Assembly: GCF_001682385.1 (NCBI RefSeq) | Contig: NZ_CP016210.1 | Coordinates: 868,001 to 932,000, forward strand | Length of the DNA: 64,000 bases | Reading direction: 5' to 3' | Origin: Azoarcus olearius | GTDB taxonomy: Bacteria > Pseudomonadota > Gammaproteobacteria > Burkholderiales > Rhodocyclaceae | Shown here: positions 46,005-57,941 of the stretch, in pieces | Numbering within the stretch: position 1 is the stretch's first letter | Layout of the letters: each line of letters begins with the position of its first letter | Translations under genes and position numbers: made by a program | Notes under the pieces: model-generated | Told to the model about the DNA's origin: nothing | Databases searched by the model: none | Seen by the model: only the letters and a program-made list of their open reading frames with translations

Positions 46005-47195
46005 TTACGGCCGCAGCACCGCGGCGATGCGTTCCGCTGCTTCCAGCAATCGGTCCTGGCGCGTGGTGTAGGCGATGCGCAGATGGCGGCGCGGATGATG
46101 GTGGCCGAAATCCAGCCCGGGCGTGGCGGCAACGCCGGCTTCCTCGATCAGGCGGCGGGCCAGTTGCTCGCTGTCGGAGGCAAGTGCTGACACGTCGGCG
46201 TAGATGTAGAACGCGCCCTGCGGTTCGGTGGCGACCACGAAGCCGAGTTCGCGCAGCGCGGGCAGCAGGGTGTCGCGGCGTGCGGCGAACTCGTGGCGGC
46301 GCGCTTCGAGTATCTCCGTGGTGTCCGGCGCAAATGCGGCGAGCGCCGCGTGCTGGGCAGGCGTGGACGGTGCGATGAAGAAGTGCTGGGCGAGCTTCTC
46401 GATCTCGCGCACATAGGCGGGCGGCGCCACCAGCCAGCCGAGGCGCCAACCCGTCATGCCGAAATACTTCGAGAAGCTGTTCACCACGAAGAGGTCATCG
46501 GCGGCGTTGAGCGCCGGTTGCGACAGCACGGTCGAGGCCTCCACGCCGTAGGTCAGGCCCTGGTAGATCTCGTCGACGATCAGCAGGCCGCCGCGCGCCT
46601 GCGTGCTGCGGTGAAGTGCGGCGAGTTCGGCGGCGTCGAGCAGGGTGCCGGTGGGATTGGACGGCGTCGCCACCATCAGTCCCAGCGTGCGCGCTGACCA
46701 TGCCGCGTCGACTTGCGCAGCGGTGGGTTGGTAGCGGGTTGCGGCGTCGACCGGCAGCGCCTGTGCCACGCCCTCGAAGCTGCGCACCAGGTGGCGGTTG
46801 GACGGGTAGCCGGGATCGGGCAGCAGCCACTCGTCGCCGGGGTTGGTGGTGGCGGCAAGCGCCAGCATCAACGCGCCCGACGCACCGGCGGTGACGATGA
46901 TGCGATCGGGCGCGACGTCGGCACCGAAGCGGTCGTGGTAGAAGCGGGCGATGGCCTCGCGCAGCGCCGGCAGGCCGAGCGCCGGGGTGTAATGCACGTC
47001 GCCCCCGTCCAGAAAGCGCGTCGCGGCGGCGACCACCGGCGCTGGCGTCGGGAAGTCGGGTTCGCCGACTTCCATGTGGATGATGTCGCGGCCCATCGCT
47101 TCGAGTTCGCGCGCGCGGCGCAACAGTTCCATGACGTGGAAGGGTTGCACGTCGGCACTGCGCTGCGAAAGGCGGGGGAGGCGGACGGGGCGCAT
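46005..47195 (-). CDS. Pyridoxal-phosphate aminotransferase, class I/II
   Basis: Fold type I aminotransferase of 396 residues. VGEPDFPTPAPVV, VTAGASGALMLALAA, ATPSNPTGTLLDAAELAAL, IVDEIYQGLTYG and the PLP-lysine segment NSFSKYFGMTGWRLGW are all present. The sequence resembles aspartate/alanine-type or broad-specificity enzymes more than HisC, although it lies next to the his genes. It has its own orientation and shares only the terminator with them. Substrate cannot be fixed from sequence. Confidence 0.9.
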   Translation of the reverse strand: MRPVRLPRLSQRSADVQPFHVMELLRRARELEAMGRDIIHMEVGEPDFPTPAPVVAAATRFLDGGDVHYTPALGLPALREAIARFYHDRFGADVAPDRIIVTAGASGALMLALAATTNPGDEWLLPDPGYPSNRHLVRSFEGVAQALPVDAATRYQPTAAQVDAAWSARTLGLMVATPSNPTGTLLDAAELAALHRSTQARGGLLIVDEIYQGLTYGVEASTVLSQPALNAADDLFVVNSFSKYFGMTGWRLGWLVAPPAYVREIEKLAQHFFIAPSTPAQHAALAAFAPDTTEILEARRHEFAARRDTLLPALRELGFVVATEPQGAFYIYADVSALASDSEQLARRLIEEAGVAATPGLDFGHHHPRRHLRIAYTTRQDRLLEAAERIAAVLRP

Positions 47196-47250
47196 GGCGA
47201 AATCCTGTAGCGGAAGGGTTCAGGCTAGCCCAAAACCGGAGGCCGAAAAT

Positions 47251-47277
47251 GAAAAAAGCGCCGCGGGGCGGCGCTTT
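47251..47277 (-). terminator. Terminator after pckG
   Basis: Read on the minus strand, a perfect 10-bp stem (AAAGCGCCGC / GCGGCGCTTT) runs into a U-rich stretch. It lies 31 bases past the pckG stop. Confidence 0.85.
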
Positions 47278-47307
47278 CGCGAGCAGTGCGGCGCGAAGCC
47301 GCGATGC

Positions 47308-49483
<2,176 letters not shown>

Positions 49484-51760
49484 ATGGACGAACTCATTCG
49501 CGCTGCGGCGCTCGACTACCACCGCTATCCGCGCCCGGGCAAGATCGCGGTGACCCCGACCAAGGTGCTCTCCAACCAGCGCGACCTGTCGCTGGCGTAT
49601 TCGCCCGGCGTCGCCGCGGCCTGCGACGCGATCGTCGAGGACCCGGCCGAAGCCGCCAACCTCACCTCGCGCAGCAACCTGATCGGCGTCATCACCAACG
49701 GCACCGCGGTGCTCGGCCTGGGCAACATCGGCGCACTCGCCGCCAAGCCGGTGATGGAAGGCAAGGGCGTGCTGTTCAAGAAGTTCGCCGGCATCGACGT
49801 GTTCGACCTCGAGATCGCAGAGCCCGACCCGGACAAGCTGATCGACATGATCGCCGCGCTCGAACCCACCTTTGGCGGCATCAACCTCGAAGACATCAAG
49901 GCGCCGGAGTGCTTCTACATCGAGAGCAAGTTGCGCGAGCGGATGAAGATCCCGGTCTTCCACGACGACCAGCACGGCACCGCCATCGTGGTCGGCGCGG
50001 CCATCCTCAACGGCCTGCAGATGCAGGGCAAGGACCTCAAGCAGGTCAAGCTCGTCACCTCGGGCGCCGGTGCCGCCGCGCTTGCCTGCCTGGGCCTGCT
50101 GGTGAAGCTGGGCGTGCCGGTCGAGAACATCTGGGTCACCGACCTCGAAGGCGTGGTCTATGAAGGCCGCACCGCGCTGATGGACCCGATCAAGGCGCGC
50201 TATGCCAAGAAGACCGAAGCGCGCAAGCTCGCCGAAGTCATCGAGGGCGCCGACGTCTTCCTCGGCCTTTCCGCGGGCGGCGTGCTGAAGGGCGAGATGG
50301 TCGCCAAGATGGCCGCCAAGCCGCTGATCCTCGCCCTCGCCAACCCGACTCCGGAGATCCTGCCGGAAGAGGTCAAGGCGGTGCGCGACGACGCCATCAT
50401 CGCCACCGGCCGTTCGGACTACCCGAACCAAGTCAACAACGTGCTGTGCTTCCCCTTCATCTTCCGCGGCGCGCTCGACGTCGGCGCCACCACCATCACC
50501 GACGAGATGCAGCTCGCCGCGGTGCGGGCGATCGCCGAACTGGCGCGCGCCGAGCAGAGCGACATCGTCGCCGCCGCCTACGGCGAGAAGGTCTCCGGCT
50601 TCGGCACCGAGTACATCATCCCGCGCCCGTTCGATCCGCGCCTCATCGTCAAGATCGCCCCGGCGGTGGCCGAGGCCGCGATGAGCTCCGGCGTCGCCAC
50701 CCGTCCGATCACCGACTGGGACGCCTACCGTGGTCATCTGAACAACTTCGTGTGGCACTCCGGGCTGCTGATGAAGCCGGTGTTCGCCGCGGCCAAGAAG
50801 GCGCCCAAGCGCATCATCTTCTCCGAAGGCGAGTCCGAGAAAGTGCTGCGCGCGGTGCAGACAGTGATCGACGAAGGGATGGCGCGGCCCATCCTGATCG
50901 GCCGCCCGGACGTCATCGCCAACAACATCACCCGCTTCGGCCTGCGCATGGAAGCCGAGCGCGACTTCGAGCTGGTCAATCCGGAATCCGACCCGCGCTT
51001 CAAGGAGTTGTGGACGCACTACCACGCGCTGACCGAGCGCAAGGGCGTGTCGGTCGAATACGCCAAGAAGGAAGTGCGCCGCCGCACCACGCTGATCGGC
51101 TCGCTGCTGCTCAAGTTCGGCTACGGCGATGGCCTCATCTGCGGCACCTACGGCATGCATCGCCTGCACCTCGACTTCGTCGAGACCGTGCTCGGCCGCC
51201 GCGAAGGCGTCAATCACTGCTACACGCTCAACGTGCTGAGCCTGCCCGAGCGCACGCTGTTCCTCGCCGACACCTACGTCAATTACGACCCCACGCCGGA
51301 GCAGGTGGTGGAAATGACGCGGCTCGCGGCCGAGGAAATGCAGCGCTTCGGCGTCGAACCGCGGGTGGCGCTGCTGTCGCACTCGTCTTTCGGCTCGGCC
51401 GATTCGCCCACCGCCGAGAAGATGCGCACCGCGCTGCGCCTGCTGCACGAGCGCCATCCGGAACTGCAGGTCGAAGGCGAGATGCACGGCGATTCGGCGC
51501 TGGACGCAAAGCTGCGCACCCAGATCTTCCCGAATGCGCGCATGCGCGAAGACGCCAACCTGCTGATCTTCCCGACGCTGGATGCGGCCAACATCGCCTT
51601 CAACCTGTTGAAGAGCGCGGCCGGGGAGGGCATGACGGTAGGGCCGATCCTGCTCGGCGCGGCCAAGCCGGTGCACATCCTCACGCCGTCGGCCACCGTG
51701 CGCCGCATTATCAACATGACCGCGCTGACGGTGGTGGAGGCAGGGCAGCAGGGCGCCTGA
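49484..51760 (+). CDS. maeB: NADP-dependent malic enzyme with phosphotransacetylase-like domain
   Basis: MaeB-type malic enzyme of 758 residues that decarboxylates malate to pyruvate with NADP. The malic domain (residues 1 to about 425) holds the tyrosine region [15 protein letters not shown], the metal site [20 protein letters not shown] and [16 protein letters not shown]. The C-terminal 320 residues resemble phosphotransacetylase ([23 protein letters not shown]-like [14 protein letters not shown]) and are regulatory in known homologues, binding acetyl-CoA. It pairs functionally with the divergent pckG at the PEP-pyruvate-malate node. Confidence 0.96.
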   Translation: MDELIRAAALDYHRYPRPGKIAVTPTKVLSNQRDLSLAYSPGVAAACDAIVEDPAEAANLTSRSNLIGVITNGTAVLGLGNIGALAAKPVMEGKGVLFKKFAGIDVFDLEIAEPDPDKLIDMIAALEPTFGGINLEDIKAPECFYIESKLRERMKIPVFHDDQHGTAIVVGAAILNGLQMQGKDLKQVKLVTSGAGAAALACLGLLVKLGVPVENIWVTDLEGVVYEGRTALMDPIKARYAKKTEARKLAEVIEGADVFLGLSAGGVLKGEMVAKMAAKPLILALANPTPEILPEEVKAVRDDAIIATGRSDYPNQVNNVLCFPFIFRGALDVGATTITDEMQLAAVRAIAELARAEQSDIVAAAYGEKVSGFGTEYIIPRPFDPRLIVKIAPAVAEAAMSSGVATRPITDWDAYRGHLNNFVWHSGLLMKPVFAAAKKAPKRIIFSEGESEKVLRAVQTVIDEGMARPILIGRPDVIANNITRFGLRMEAERDFELVNPESDPRFKELWTHYHALTERKGVSVEYAKKEVRRRTTLIGSLLLKFGYGDGLICGTYGMHRLHLDFVETVLGRREGVNHCYTLNVLSLPERTLFLADTYVNYDPTPEQVVEMTRLAAEEMQRFGVEPRVALLSHSSFGSADSPTAEKMRTALRLLHERHPELQVEGEMHGDSALDAKLRTQIFPNARMREDANLLIFPTLDAANIAFNLLKSAAGEGMTVGPILLGAAKPVHILTPSATVRRIINMTALTVVEAGQQGA

Positions 51761-51814
51761 GCCGGCTGCGAGCTCGCCGCGGCTGTGCCATGATCGCTAC
51801 CCGGAGGGCATTTC

Positions 51815-52951
51815 ATGGCAACGACGGGCGGGTTGGCGGGGCTGGTGTTGACCGGAGGCGGTGCGCGTGCCGCCTACCAGGTCGGCGTCCTCTCGGCCAT
51901 CCGCGAGATTCGCGGCCCCCGCCCGGGTAATCCGTTTCCGGTCATCATCGGCACCTCGGCCGGCGGCATCAATGCCGCCGCGCTGGCTGTCTATTCCGCC
52001 GATTTCAATGCCGCCGTGCGCAAGATGGCGCACATCTGGCGGCATTTTCACGTCGAGCAGGTCTACCGCGTGGATGCCGCCGCCTTGCTCGGCAGCGGCC
52101 TGCGCTGGGGCTCGGCGCTGTTCACCGGCTGGGCGATGCGGCAGACGCCGCGCTCGCTGCTCGACAACGCGCCGCTGCGCCAGCTGCTCGAACAGACGCT
52201 CGATTTCTCGGCGATCGAGCGGGCGGTGGCGGCGGGCTACATCCATGCGGTATCGGTGACCGCCTCGGGCTACACCTCGGGCGAAAGCCTGTCGTTCTTC
52301 CAGGCCGCCGCCGGGGTGACGCCCTGGCGACGCGCGCAGCGGCTGGGTGTGCGCGCCGCGATCGGGGTCGAGCATCTGCTGGCGTCGAGCGCCATCCCGT
52401 TCGTGTTCCCGGCGGTCAAGATCAACCGCGAGTACTTCGGCGACGGGTCGATGCGCCAGCTGGCGCCGATCAGCCCGGCGATCCACCTCGGCGCCGACCG
52501 CATCCTTGTCGTCGGCTCCGGGCGGCTGGCCGAGGAAGGGCGCCAGCGCGCCGAGAGTTATCCGTCGCCGGCACAGATTGCGGGCCACGCGATGTCGAGC
52601 ATCTTCCTCGACGGGCTGGCGGTCGACCTGGAGCGCATGCAGCGCATCAACGCCACGCTTAGCGCGTTCACCGCCGAGCAGCGCGCAGCGGCCGGGCTTG
52701 CGCTGCGTCCGATCGAAACCCTGGTGATCGCGCCCTCCAAGCGCCTGGACGCGATTGCTGGCCATCACCGCGAAAGCCTGCCGCCGCTTCTGCGCGCCAT
52801 CCTGCGCGGCATCGGTGCGATGCGGCGCGAGGGGTCCACGCTGCTGTCCTATCTGTTGTTCGAACCGGGCTACACCCGCGCCCTTATGGATCTCGGGTAT
52901 GCCGACACCATGGCAAGGCGGGCCGAAGTCGAGCAGTTCCTGCGGATTTGA
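51815..52951 (+). CDS. Patatin-like phospholipase
   Basis: 378 residues of the patatin/RssA-like serine hydrolase fold. The oxyanion loop is LTGGGARAAYQVGVL, the nucleophile S48 lies in GTSAGG, and the catalytic aspartate D210 in FGDGSMRQ (DGA/G motif). No signal peptide is visible, so it is probably cytoplasmic or membrane-associated. The C-terminal 170 residues are helical. It follows maeB by 54 bases. Lipid substrate unknown. Confidence 0.88.
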   Translation: MATTGGLAGLVLTGGGARAAYQVGVLSAIREIRGPRPGNPFPVIIGTSAGGINAAALAVYSADFNAAVRKMAHIWRHFHVEQVYRVDAAALLGSGLRWGSALFTGWAMRQTPRSLLDNAPLRQLLEQTLDFSAIERAVAAGYIHAVSVTASGYTSGESLSFFQAAAGVTPWRRAQRLGVRAAIGVEHLLASSAIPFVFPAVKINREYFGDGSMRQLAPISPAIHLGADRILVVGSGRLAEEGRQRAESYPSPAQIAGHAMSSIFLDGLAVDLERMQRINATLSAFTAEQRAAAGLALRPIETLVIAPSKRLDAIAGHHRESLPPLLRAILRGIGAMRREGSTLLSYLLFEPGYTRALMDLGYADTMARRAEVEQFLRI

Positions 52952-53096
52952 ACAAGGGGCCGCGGGAGGCCGGGAAAACGCCCACCGCAGCCCACCCGGC
53001 AGGGCGAGAAAAATTTTTCCACTTTGCTTCAAAAAAACTTGCTATCTGTCTATTTTCGTTAAAAATTACAACACGCGTTTTCTGCTTCTCCCCCAC

Positions 53097-54194
53097 ATGA
53101 ATTCCAGACTCCTCATCGCGGCGCTGACCGCCCTGTCGCTGGCCCATTCCGGCCTTGCAGGGGCAGCGACCGCTACGGCGCCTGCTGCTGCGACCAAGGC
53201 CGCGAACAAGCCGGCGACCGCGAAGAAGGCAGTGGCCAAGGCCGCTGCTCCCAAGGCCGCCGCCAAGGCGACGGCGCCCAAGGCGGCCGCGCGCAAGGCG
53301 GTCAGCAAGACCTACGCGCAAAAGGGCAGCAGCACCGCCGCGGTCAAGAAGGTGTCGCTGCGCCAGAACGCGGTGATCGACGATGACGCCGGCGAACTCA
53401 CGCTCGATGCGCGCGGCAATCCGCAACTCCGCTCGGCGGCCTTCTACGTTGCCAACCAGGCCACCGGCGAAGTCCTGCTGGAAAAGAACAGCTCCACCGT
53501 GTTGCCGATCGCCTCGATCACCAAGCTGATGACCGCGATGGTCGTGCTCGACGCGGGCCTCGGTCTCAATGACGAACTCGCCATTTCCGACGCGGACATC
53601 GACACCCTGAAGGGGACGGGGTCGCGCCTGGTGCTCGGCACCCGGCTCACCCGCGAGGAAATGCTGCGGCTTGCGCTGATGTCCTCCGAGAACCGGGCCG
53701 CGTCCGCGCTGGCACGGCACTATCCTGGCGGAGAACGGGCCTTTGTCGAGGCGATGAACGTGAAGGCGCGCCTGCTCGGCGCCTGGGATACGCGCTACTA
53801 CGACAGCACCGGGTTGAATCCCGCCAATGTGTCGAGTCCGCGCGATCTGGCCAAGGTGGTGTCGGCGGCGGCCACCTATCCGCTGATCCGCGAGTTCTCC
53901 ACCACGTCCGAACGCTTTGTGGACATCGGCGGGCGCACGCTGCGCTTTGCCAACACCAACAGCCTGGTCCGCAGCCCCGACTGGGAGATTGCGGTGTCGA
54001 AGACGGGTTACATCAGCGAAGCCGGGCGTTGCCTAGTGATGCAGGCCTGGATGCATCACCAGCCGGTGGTGATCGTGCTGATGGATTCCAACGGCCGCTA
54101 CACCCGCACCGCCGACGCCCAGCGTGTGCGCAAGTGGATCGATACCCATGCGGTGCCGCACGTGGCCACCGCGGCGGCGCGGCGCGACGGCTGA
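53097..54194 (+). CDS. pbpG: D-alanyl-D-alanine endopeptidase/carboxypeptidase (PbpG/PBP7-like)
   Basis: Periplasmic low-molecular-weight penicillin-binding protein of 365 residues that trims or cleaves peptidoglycan peptides. A signal peptide ends near HSGLAGA. Residues 24-85 are an Ala/Lys-rich low-complexity region resembling histone H1 tails. The peptidase S11 motifs are S140-x2-K143 (SITK), S197-E-N199 and K302-T-G304. The upstream 145 bases are AT-rich (53010-53080), unlike the surroundings, and likely contain its promoter. The ATG at 53097 is the only start giving an export signal. Confidence 0.92.
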   Translation: MNSRLLIAALTALSLAHSGLAGAATATAPAAATKAANKPATAKKAVAKAAAPKAAAKATAPKAAARKAVSKTYAQKGSSTAAVKKVSLRQNAVIDDDAGELTLDARGNPQLRSAAFYVANQATGEVLLEKNSSTVLPIASITKLMTAMVVLDAGLGLNDELAISDADIDTLKGTGSRLVLGTRLTREEMLRLALMSSENRAASALARHYPGGERAFVEAMNVKARLLGAWDTRYYDSTGLNPANVSSPRDLAKVVSAAATYPLIREFSTTSERFVDIGGRTLRFANTNSLVRSPDWEIAVSKTGYISEAGRCLVMQAWMHHQPVVIVLMDSNGRYTRTADAQRVRKWIDTHAVPHVATAAARRDG

Positions 54195-54256
54195 ACGCCC
54201 GCGGGCGACCGGCCTTACCGTCACAACACGAGGCGCTCTCCGGAGCGCTTCGCCGT

Positions 54257-55060
54257 TTACGTCGCCGCGCGGCGTTGGCGCCAGCCGAGCGCCTGGGAAA
54301 TCTCGTCGGCGGTATCGCGCACCAGCGGTGCCCAGTCGGGATTGAAACGCTCCGACGGCGTGGACAGCGACAACCCGGCGATCAGCTCGCCGCTGTCGTC
54401 GCGGATGCCGGCCGCAATGCAGCGGACGCCGGCCTCGACTTCATCGAGGTCGAAGGCGACTGCGTGGCGGCGCACCTTGTCGAGTTCCTTTTCCAGCAGC
54501 GGCAGCGTGGTGATGGAGGCGGAGGTGGACGCCGGCAGGCCGGTGCGCCGGGCGTAGTCGCGGACTCTTTCCAGGCCGTCCTCGACGAGGAAGAGCTTGC
54601 CGGTGGCGGTGGTATGCAGCGGGGCGCGCGCGCCGACGATATGCACGACCCGCACCGAGGACCGGCCGCTCGACGTGCGCTCCACATAGACGATCTCGTC
54701 GCCGGCGCGGATGCCGAGGTTGACGCTTTCGCCCGTGGTGGCATGCAGCTTGAGCATCGCCGGCATGGCGGTCTCGCGCAGCGAGATGCGCGACTTCACC
54801 AGGCTGCCGAGTTCCAGCAATCGAATGCCGAGGCGGTAGACGCCGGCGTCAGAGCGCTCGACAAAGCCGCTCTGGGTCATCGCACCCAGGATGCGGTGTG
54901 CGGTGGAGGGGTGAAGCCCGGTTTCCAGTGCGAGCTGCTTCAGCGGCACCGGATCGGCGTGATGCGCGAGCACGTCGAGCAGCTTCATCATGCGCTCGAT
55001 GACCTGGATGGGGTTCTTGGCTTCTGCCGCGGGGGTAGGTTCTGGCTTCTTGACGACCAC
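54257..55060 (-). CDS. IclR-family transcriptional regulator
   Basis: 267 residues. The N-terminal winged helix-turn-helix (LKQLALETGLHPSTAHRILGAM, shown in part) is followed by an IclR effector domain (VYVERTSSGRSSVRVV, then HTTATGKLFL, then AGIRDDSGELIAGLSLS). The GTG start at 55060 is the only one giving the complete HTH. It is divergent from a hydroxyacid dehydrogenase gene, a common regulator-target arrangement, so it may control that gene and itself. The effector is unknown. Confidence 0.9.
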   Translation of the reverse strand: MVVKKPEPTPAAEAKNPIQVIERMMKLLDVLAHHADPVPLKQLALETGLHPSTAHRILGAMTQSGFVERSDAGVYRLGIRLLELGSLVKSRISLRETAMPAMLKLHATTGESVNLGIRAGDEIVYVERTSSGRSSVRVVHIVGARAPLHTTATGKLFLVEDGLERVRDYARRTGLPASTSASITTLPLLEKELDKVRRHAVAFDLDEVEAGVRCIAAGIRDDSGELIAGLSLSTPSERFNPDWAPLVRDTADEISQALGWRQRRAAT

Positions 55061-55375
55061 TGGATATTTGAGGGTTTTCCGTAACTTGCGAATGGTAACC
55101 GGGCGGCTTAATTTCGCCTAGTGAAATGAAAGGGCGCGGGCCTGGACGGGGAGAGGGAATGCAGCGTGGATTCGAGGACCGCCGGATGAAGGGGCGCGGC
55201 CCGTGCAAGCGGGAGGGCGCGGCGCGGCGCCGCAAAAGCGGGGGCGGGAACGCGAAGGTGACGGTGACGCCGGGTCGCGCCTGGAGTGGGCGGCGATGCC
55301 GATGGTGATCGAAGCGCGTGCCAAGGTGGCGGTGCCGGCCCTGGCGGGGCGGCGTTGGCCTGAGCGGGAGGCCGC
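55061..55375. promoter_or_regulatory. Divergent control region between the iclR-type and dehydrogenase genes
   Basis: No convincing gene lies here. ATTTC (55111-55115) and GAAAT (55123-55127) form an inverted repeat in a short AT-rich island; arms extend to ATTTCGC / GTGAAAT with one mismatch. It lies 51 bases before the regulator start and is a candidate operator. The GC-rich remainder carries a 17-base imperfect direct repeat (55126-55142 and 55186-55202). Confidence 0.4.
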
Positions 55376-56326
55376 ATGACGCTGTCGATCGTCTGTCTGG
55401 AGCGCGACGCGGTCGGTGCCGCGTTCGGCCGTCCGCGCGCACCCCATCGCTGGACCGAGTTTCCCTCCAGCGCCCAGGAGCAGGTCGTCGAGCGGCTGCG
55501 CGACGCCGAGGTCGCCATCATCAACAAACTGCGGCTGGGCGCGTCCGAAATCGCCGCGCTGCCCCGCTTGCAGATGGTGGCGGTGGCTGCAACCGGTTCC
55601 GACAATGTCGATCTGGAGGCCTGCCGTGCGCGCGGCATCGTGGTGTCCAACGTGCGCGGCTACGCGGTCCACACCGTGCCGGAGCATGCGCTGATGCTGA
55701 TGCTGGCCTTGCGCCGCCGGCTGTTCGACTATGTCGCCGACGTGCGGGCCGGCCGTTGGGCGCGGAGCGACAACTTCTGCTTCTTCGACCATCCCATCGG
55801 CGACCTGCACGGCGCCACGCTCGGCATCATCGGGCGGGGCGGTCTGGGGGACGGCGTGGCGCGGCTCGGCGCCGCCTTCGGCATGCGCGTGATCTACGCC
55901 GAGCACAAAGGTGTGGCCGGCGTGCGCGAGGGCTACACCGCGTTCGAGCGCGTGCTGGCGGAAGCCGACGTGCTATCGCTGCACTGCCCGCTGACGCCTG
56001 CGACGCGCGGCCTGATCGGTGCGTCCGAGCTGGCGTCGATGAAACGGGAGGCGGTGCTGGTCAACACGGCGCGCGGCGGCGTAGTCGACGAGCCGGCGCT
56101 GGCTGCAGCGCTGCGCGCGGGGGTGATTGCCGGTGCCGCGACCGACGTGCTGTCCTCGGAGCCGCCGCGGGAAGGCAATCCGCTGCTCGCGGCGGACATC
56201 CCCAACCTGATCGTCACGCCTCACGTCGCATGGGCCTCGCGCCAGGCGATGCAGGCGCTGGCCGACCAGGTCATCGACAATATCGACGCGTTTGCAACGG
56301 GCGCCCCGCGTAACCGGTTGGCGTGA
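55376..56326 (+). CDS. D-isomer-specific 2-hydroxyacid dehydrogenase (glycerate dehydrogenase/hydroxypyruvate reductase-like)
   Basis: NAD(P)-dependent dehydrogenase of 316 residues. The dinucleotide motif is GIIGRGGLGDGVARLG. The catalytic arginine is in NTARGGVVDE, the glutamate in DVLSSEPP and the histidine in TPHVAWAS. The order of motifs and length match glycerate dehydrogenase or hydroxypyruvate reductase, though lactate or phosphonate-type relatives remain possible. Control by the divergent IclR-type regulator is likely. Confidence 0.88.
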   Translation: MTLSIVCLERDAVGAAFGRPRAPHRWTEFPSSAQEQVVERLRDAEVAIINKLRLGASEIAALPRLQMVAVAATGSDNVDLEACRARGIVVSNVRGYAVHTVPEHALMLMLALRRRLFDYVADVRAGRWARSDNFCFFDHPIGDLHGATLGIIGRGGLGDGVARLGAAFGMRVIYAEHKGVAGVREGYTAFERVLAEADVLSLHCPLTPATRGLIGASELASMKREAVLVNTARGGVVDEPALAAALRAGVIAGAATDVLSSEPPREGNPLLAADIPNLIVTPHVAWASRQAMQALADQVIDNIDAFATGAPRNRLA

Positions 56327-56426
56327 GTCGCCGGAGGCGCGGCAAGGGCGCCCGATGCTGCGGTCAATGTACTTCCAGCCCGGTCCGGAGCCCTCCCGGT
56401 TCTTCACGCTGCGGTGCAAAAAAAGA

Positions 56427-56450
56427 CGGCGCGCAGGCGCCGTTTTTTTA
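56427..56450 (+). terminator. Terminator after the hydroxyacid dehydrogenase gene
   Basis: ACGGCGC-GCAG-GCGCCGT followed by a seven-base U run, about 100 bases past the stop codon. The preceding A run makes it potentially bidirectional. Confidence 0.9.
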
Positions 56451-56528
56451 CGTTTGATTTATATCCTATCCCCTATATTCGGACCGCCTTCCCCTTAATA
56501 CCCCCGTCGCAGCAAGGACCTAACGATA

Positions 56529-57788
56529 ATGAACCCCAGCACCTTCCAGCTGCTCGGCACCGCGTTGTTCGCCGTCGCGGTCGCCCATACCTTCTTGACC
56601 AAGTACTTCGAGCATCTCGCCCACCTGCAACCCAACCACGCAGGCTTCTGGCACCTGCTTGGCGAGGTCGAGGTGGTGTTCGGATTCTGGGCCTTCGTGC
56701 TGCTGGTCTTCATGGCCGTCGCGGGCGGCGGGGCTACGGCGCCCGCCCAGTATCTGGAAGGGCTCAACTACACCGAGCCGGCCTTCGTGTTCGTCATCAT
56801 GGTGGTCGCGGCGAGTCGCCCTATCCTCGAGCTGTGCAAGGTGGGGGCCCGTGTCCTGGCGCGCTACATTCCGCTCAATGACAGCCTGGCCTTCTATTTT
56901 GTCTGCCTGTCGGTGCTGCCGCTGCTCGGGTCGTTCATCACCGAGCCGGGCGCGATGACGCTGGCGGCCTTGATGTTGCGCGACAACTTCTACAGCAAGA
57001 ACATCTCGCACCGTCTCAAGTACGTCACCATTGGCGCGCTGTTCGTCAACGTTTCCATCGGCGGCACACTCACCCATTTTGCCGCGCCGCCGGTGCTGAT
57101 GGTGGCCAGCAAGTGGAACTGGGACATGTGGTACATGCTTGGCCATTTCGGCTGGAAATCCGCGCTTGCGGTCTTCATCAACGCCGGCCTCGCCACCCTG
57201 CTGTTCGCCCGCGAGTTGAAGGCGCTCGAAGTCAACGCGGCCGGCAGCGACCGCACTGTGCCGTGGGGTCTGATCCTGCTCCACGTGGCCTTCCTGGTCG
57301 GCATCGTCTATTTTGCCCACCAACCGGTTGTTTTCGTCGGCCTGTTCCTGCTCTTCCTCGGCGTTGCGGAGGCGTACAAGCACTACCACGACCGCCTGAT
57401 GCTGCGCGAAGGCCTGATGGTCGGCTTCTTTCTCGCAGGCCTCGTCACCCTGGGCGCCCAACAGCAATGGTGGCTCCAGGACGCTCTTGCGGGTATGGAC
57501 AGCACGGCGCTCTACTTCGGCGCCACCGCACTTACCGCGATTACGGACAATGCCGCGCTTACCTACCTGGGCTCGCTGGTCGAAGGCACCGACGACGCAT
57601 TCAAGTATTCGCTGGTCGCCGGTGCAGTGACTGGCGGCGGTCTCACCGTGATTGCGAATGCGCCCAACCCGGCCGGCTTCGCGATCCTGCGCGGCTATTT
57701 CGATGACGAGGCGATCAACCCGCTGGGGCTGTTCGTCACCGCGCTGCCGCCCACCATTGTCGCCATTCTCGCGTTCCAGCTGCTCTAA
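56529..57788 (+). CDS. Putative Na+/H+ antiporter (Na_H_antiport_3-like membrane protein)
   Basis: Polytopic inner-membrane protein of 419 residues with about 11 segments. LLGEVEVVFGFWAFVLLVFMA, NVSIGGTLTHFAAPPVLMVA and TALTAITDNAALTYLGSLVEG are conserved family-type segments; the last holds a membrane-embedded Asp-Asn pair of the kind found in ion transporters. I associate it with the putative Na+/H+ antiporter family by memory of these motifs. A potent promoter is not obvious; TATCCTAT-like AT sequence lies at about 56461-56475. Confidence 0.8.
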   Translation: MNPSTFQLLGTALFAVAVAHTFLTKYFEHLAHLQPNHAGFWHLLGEVEVVFGFWAFVLLVFMAVAGGGATAPAQYLEGLNYTEPAFVFVIMVVAASRPILELCKVGARVLARYIPLNDSLAFYFVCLSVLPLLGSFITEPGAMTLAALMLRDNFYSKNISHRLKYVTIGALFVNVSIGGTLTHFAAPPVLMVASKWNWDMWYMLGHFGWKSALAVFINAGLATLLFARELKALEVNAAGSDRTVPWGLILLHVAFLVGIVYFAHQPVVFVGLFLLFLGVAEAYKHYHDRLMLREGLMVGFFLAGLVTLGAQQQWWLQDALAGMDSTALYFGATALTAITDNAALTYLGSLVEGTDDAFKYSLVAGAVTGGGLTVIANAPNPAGFAILRGYFDDEAINPLGLFVTALPPTIVAILAFQLL

Positions 57789-57809
57789 CTGGCTGCGGCG
57801 TGCAACCCC

Positions 57810-57837
57810 AACAACGGACCCGCGCGGGTCCGTTGTT
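57810..57837 (+). terminator. Terminator after the antiporter gene
   Basis: A 28-base perfect palindrome (arms AACAACGGACCCGC and complement) followed by CTTTCT, 22 bases past the stop. Likely terminator. Confidence 0.75.
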
Positions 57838-57941
57838 CTTTCTGGGCCCGCCGGCGCAGCCGGAACTCCCCGGCGGCGCGGGCCCTGGCGCATAATCGCG
57901 CCTGTTTCCGCATCGCGCCGTCCGGCGCACCGAGGTTCCCT

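Noticed and set aside
46005-47195. Aminotransferase as HisC of the his operon
   Set aside because: It is on the opposite strand behind a terminator, and its sequence segments resemble general class I/II aminotransferases rather than histidinol-phosphate aminotransferase.
53165-53360. Ala/Lys repeat as a separate histone H1-like gene
   Set aside because: It is in frame between a signal peptide and the S11 peptidase domain with no stop, so it is part of pbpG.
55126-55308. 60-codon Arg/Gly-rich open frame
   Set aside because: No ribosome site and biased composition that follows from GC-rich non-coding DNA; kept only as a repeat observation.
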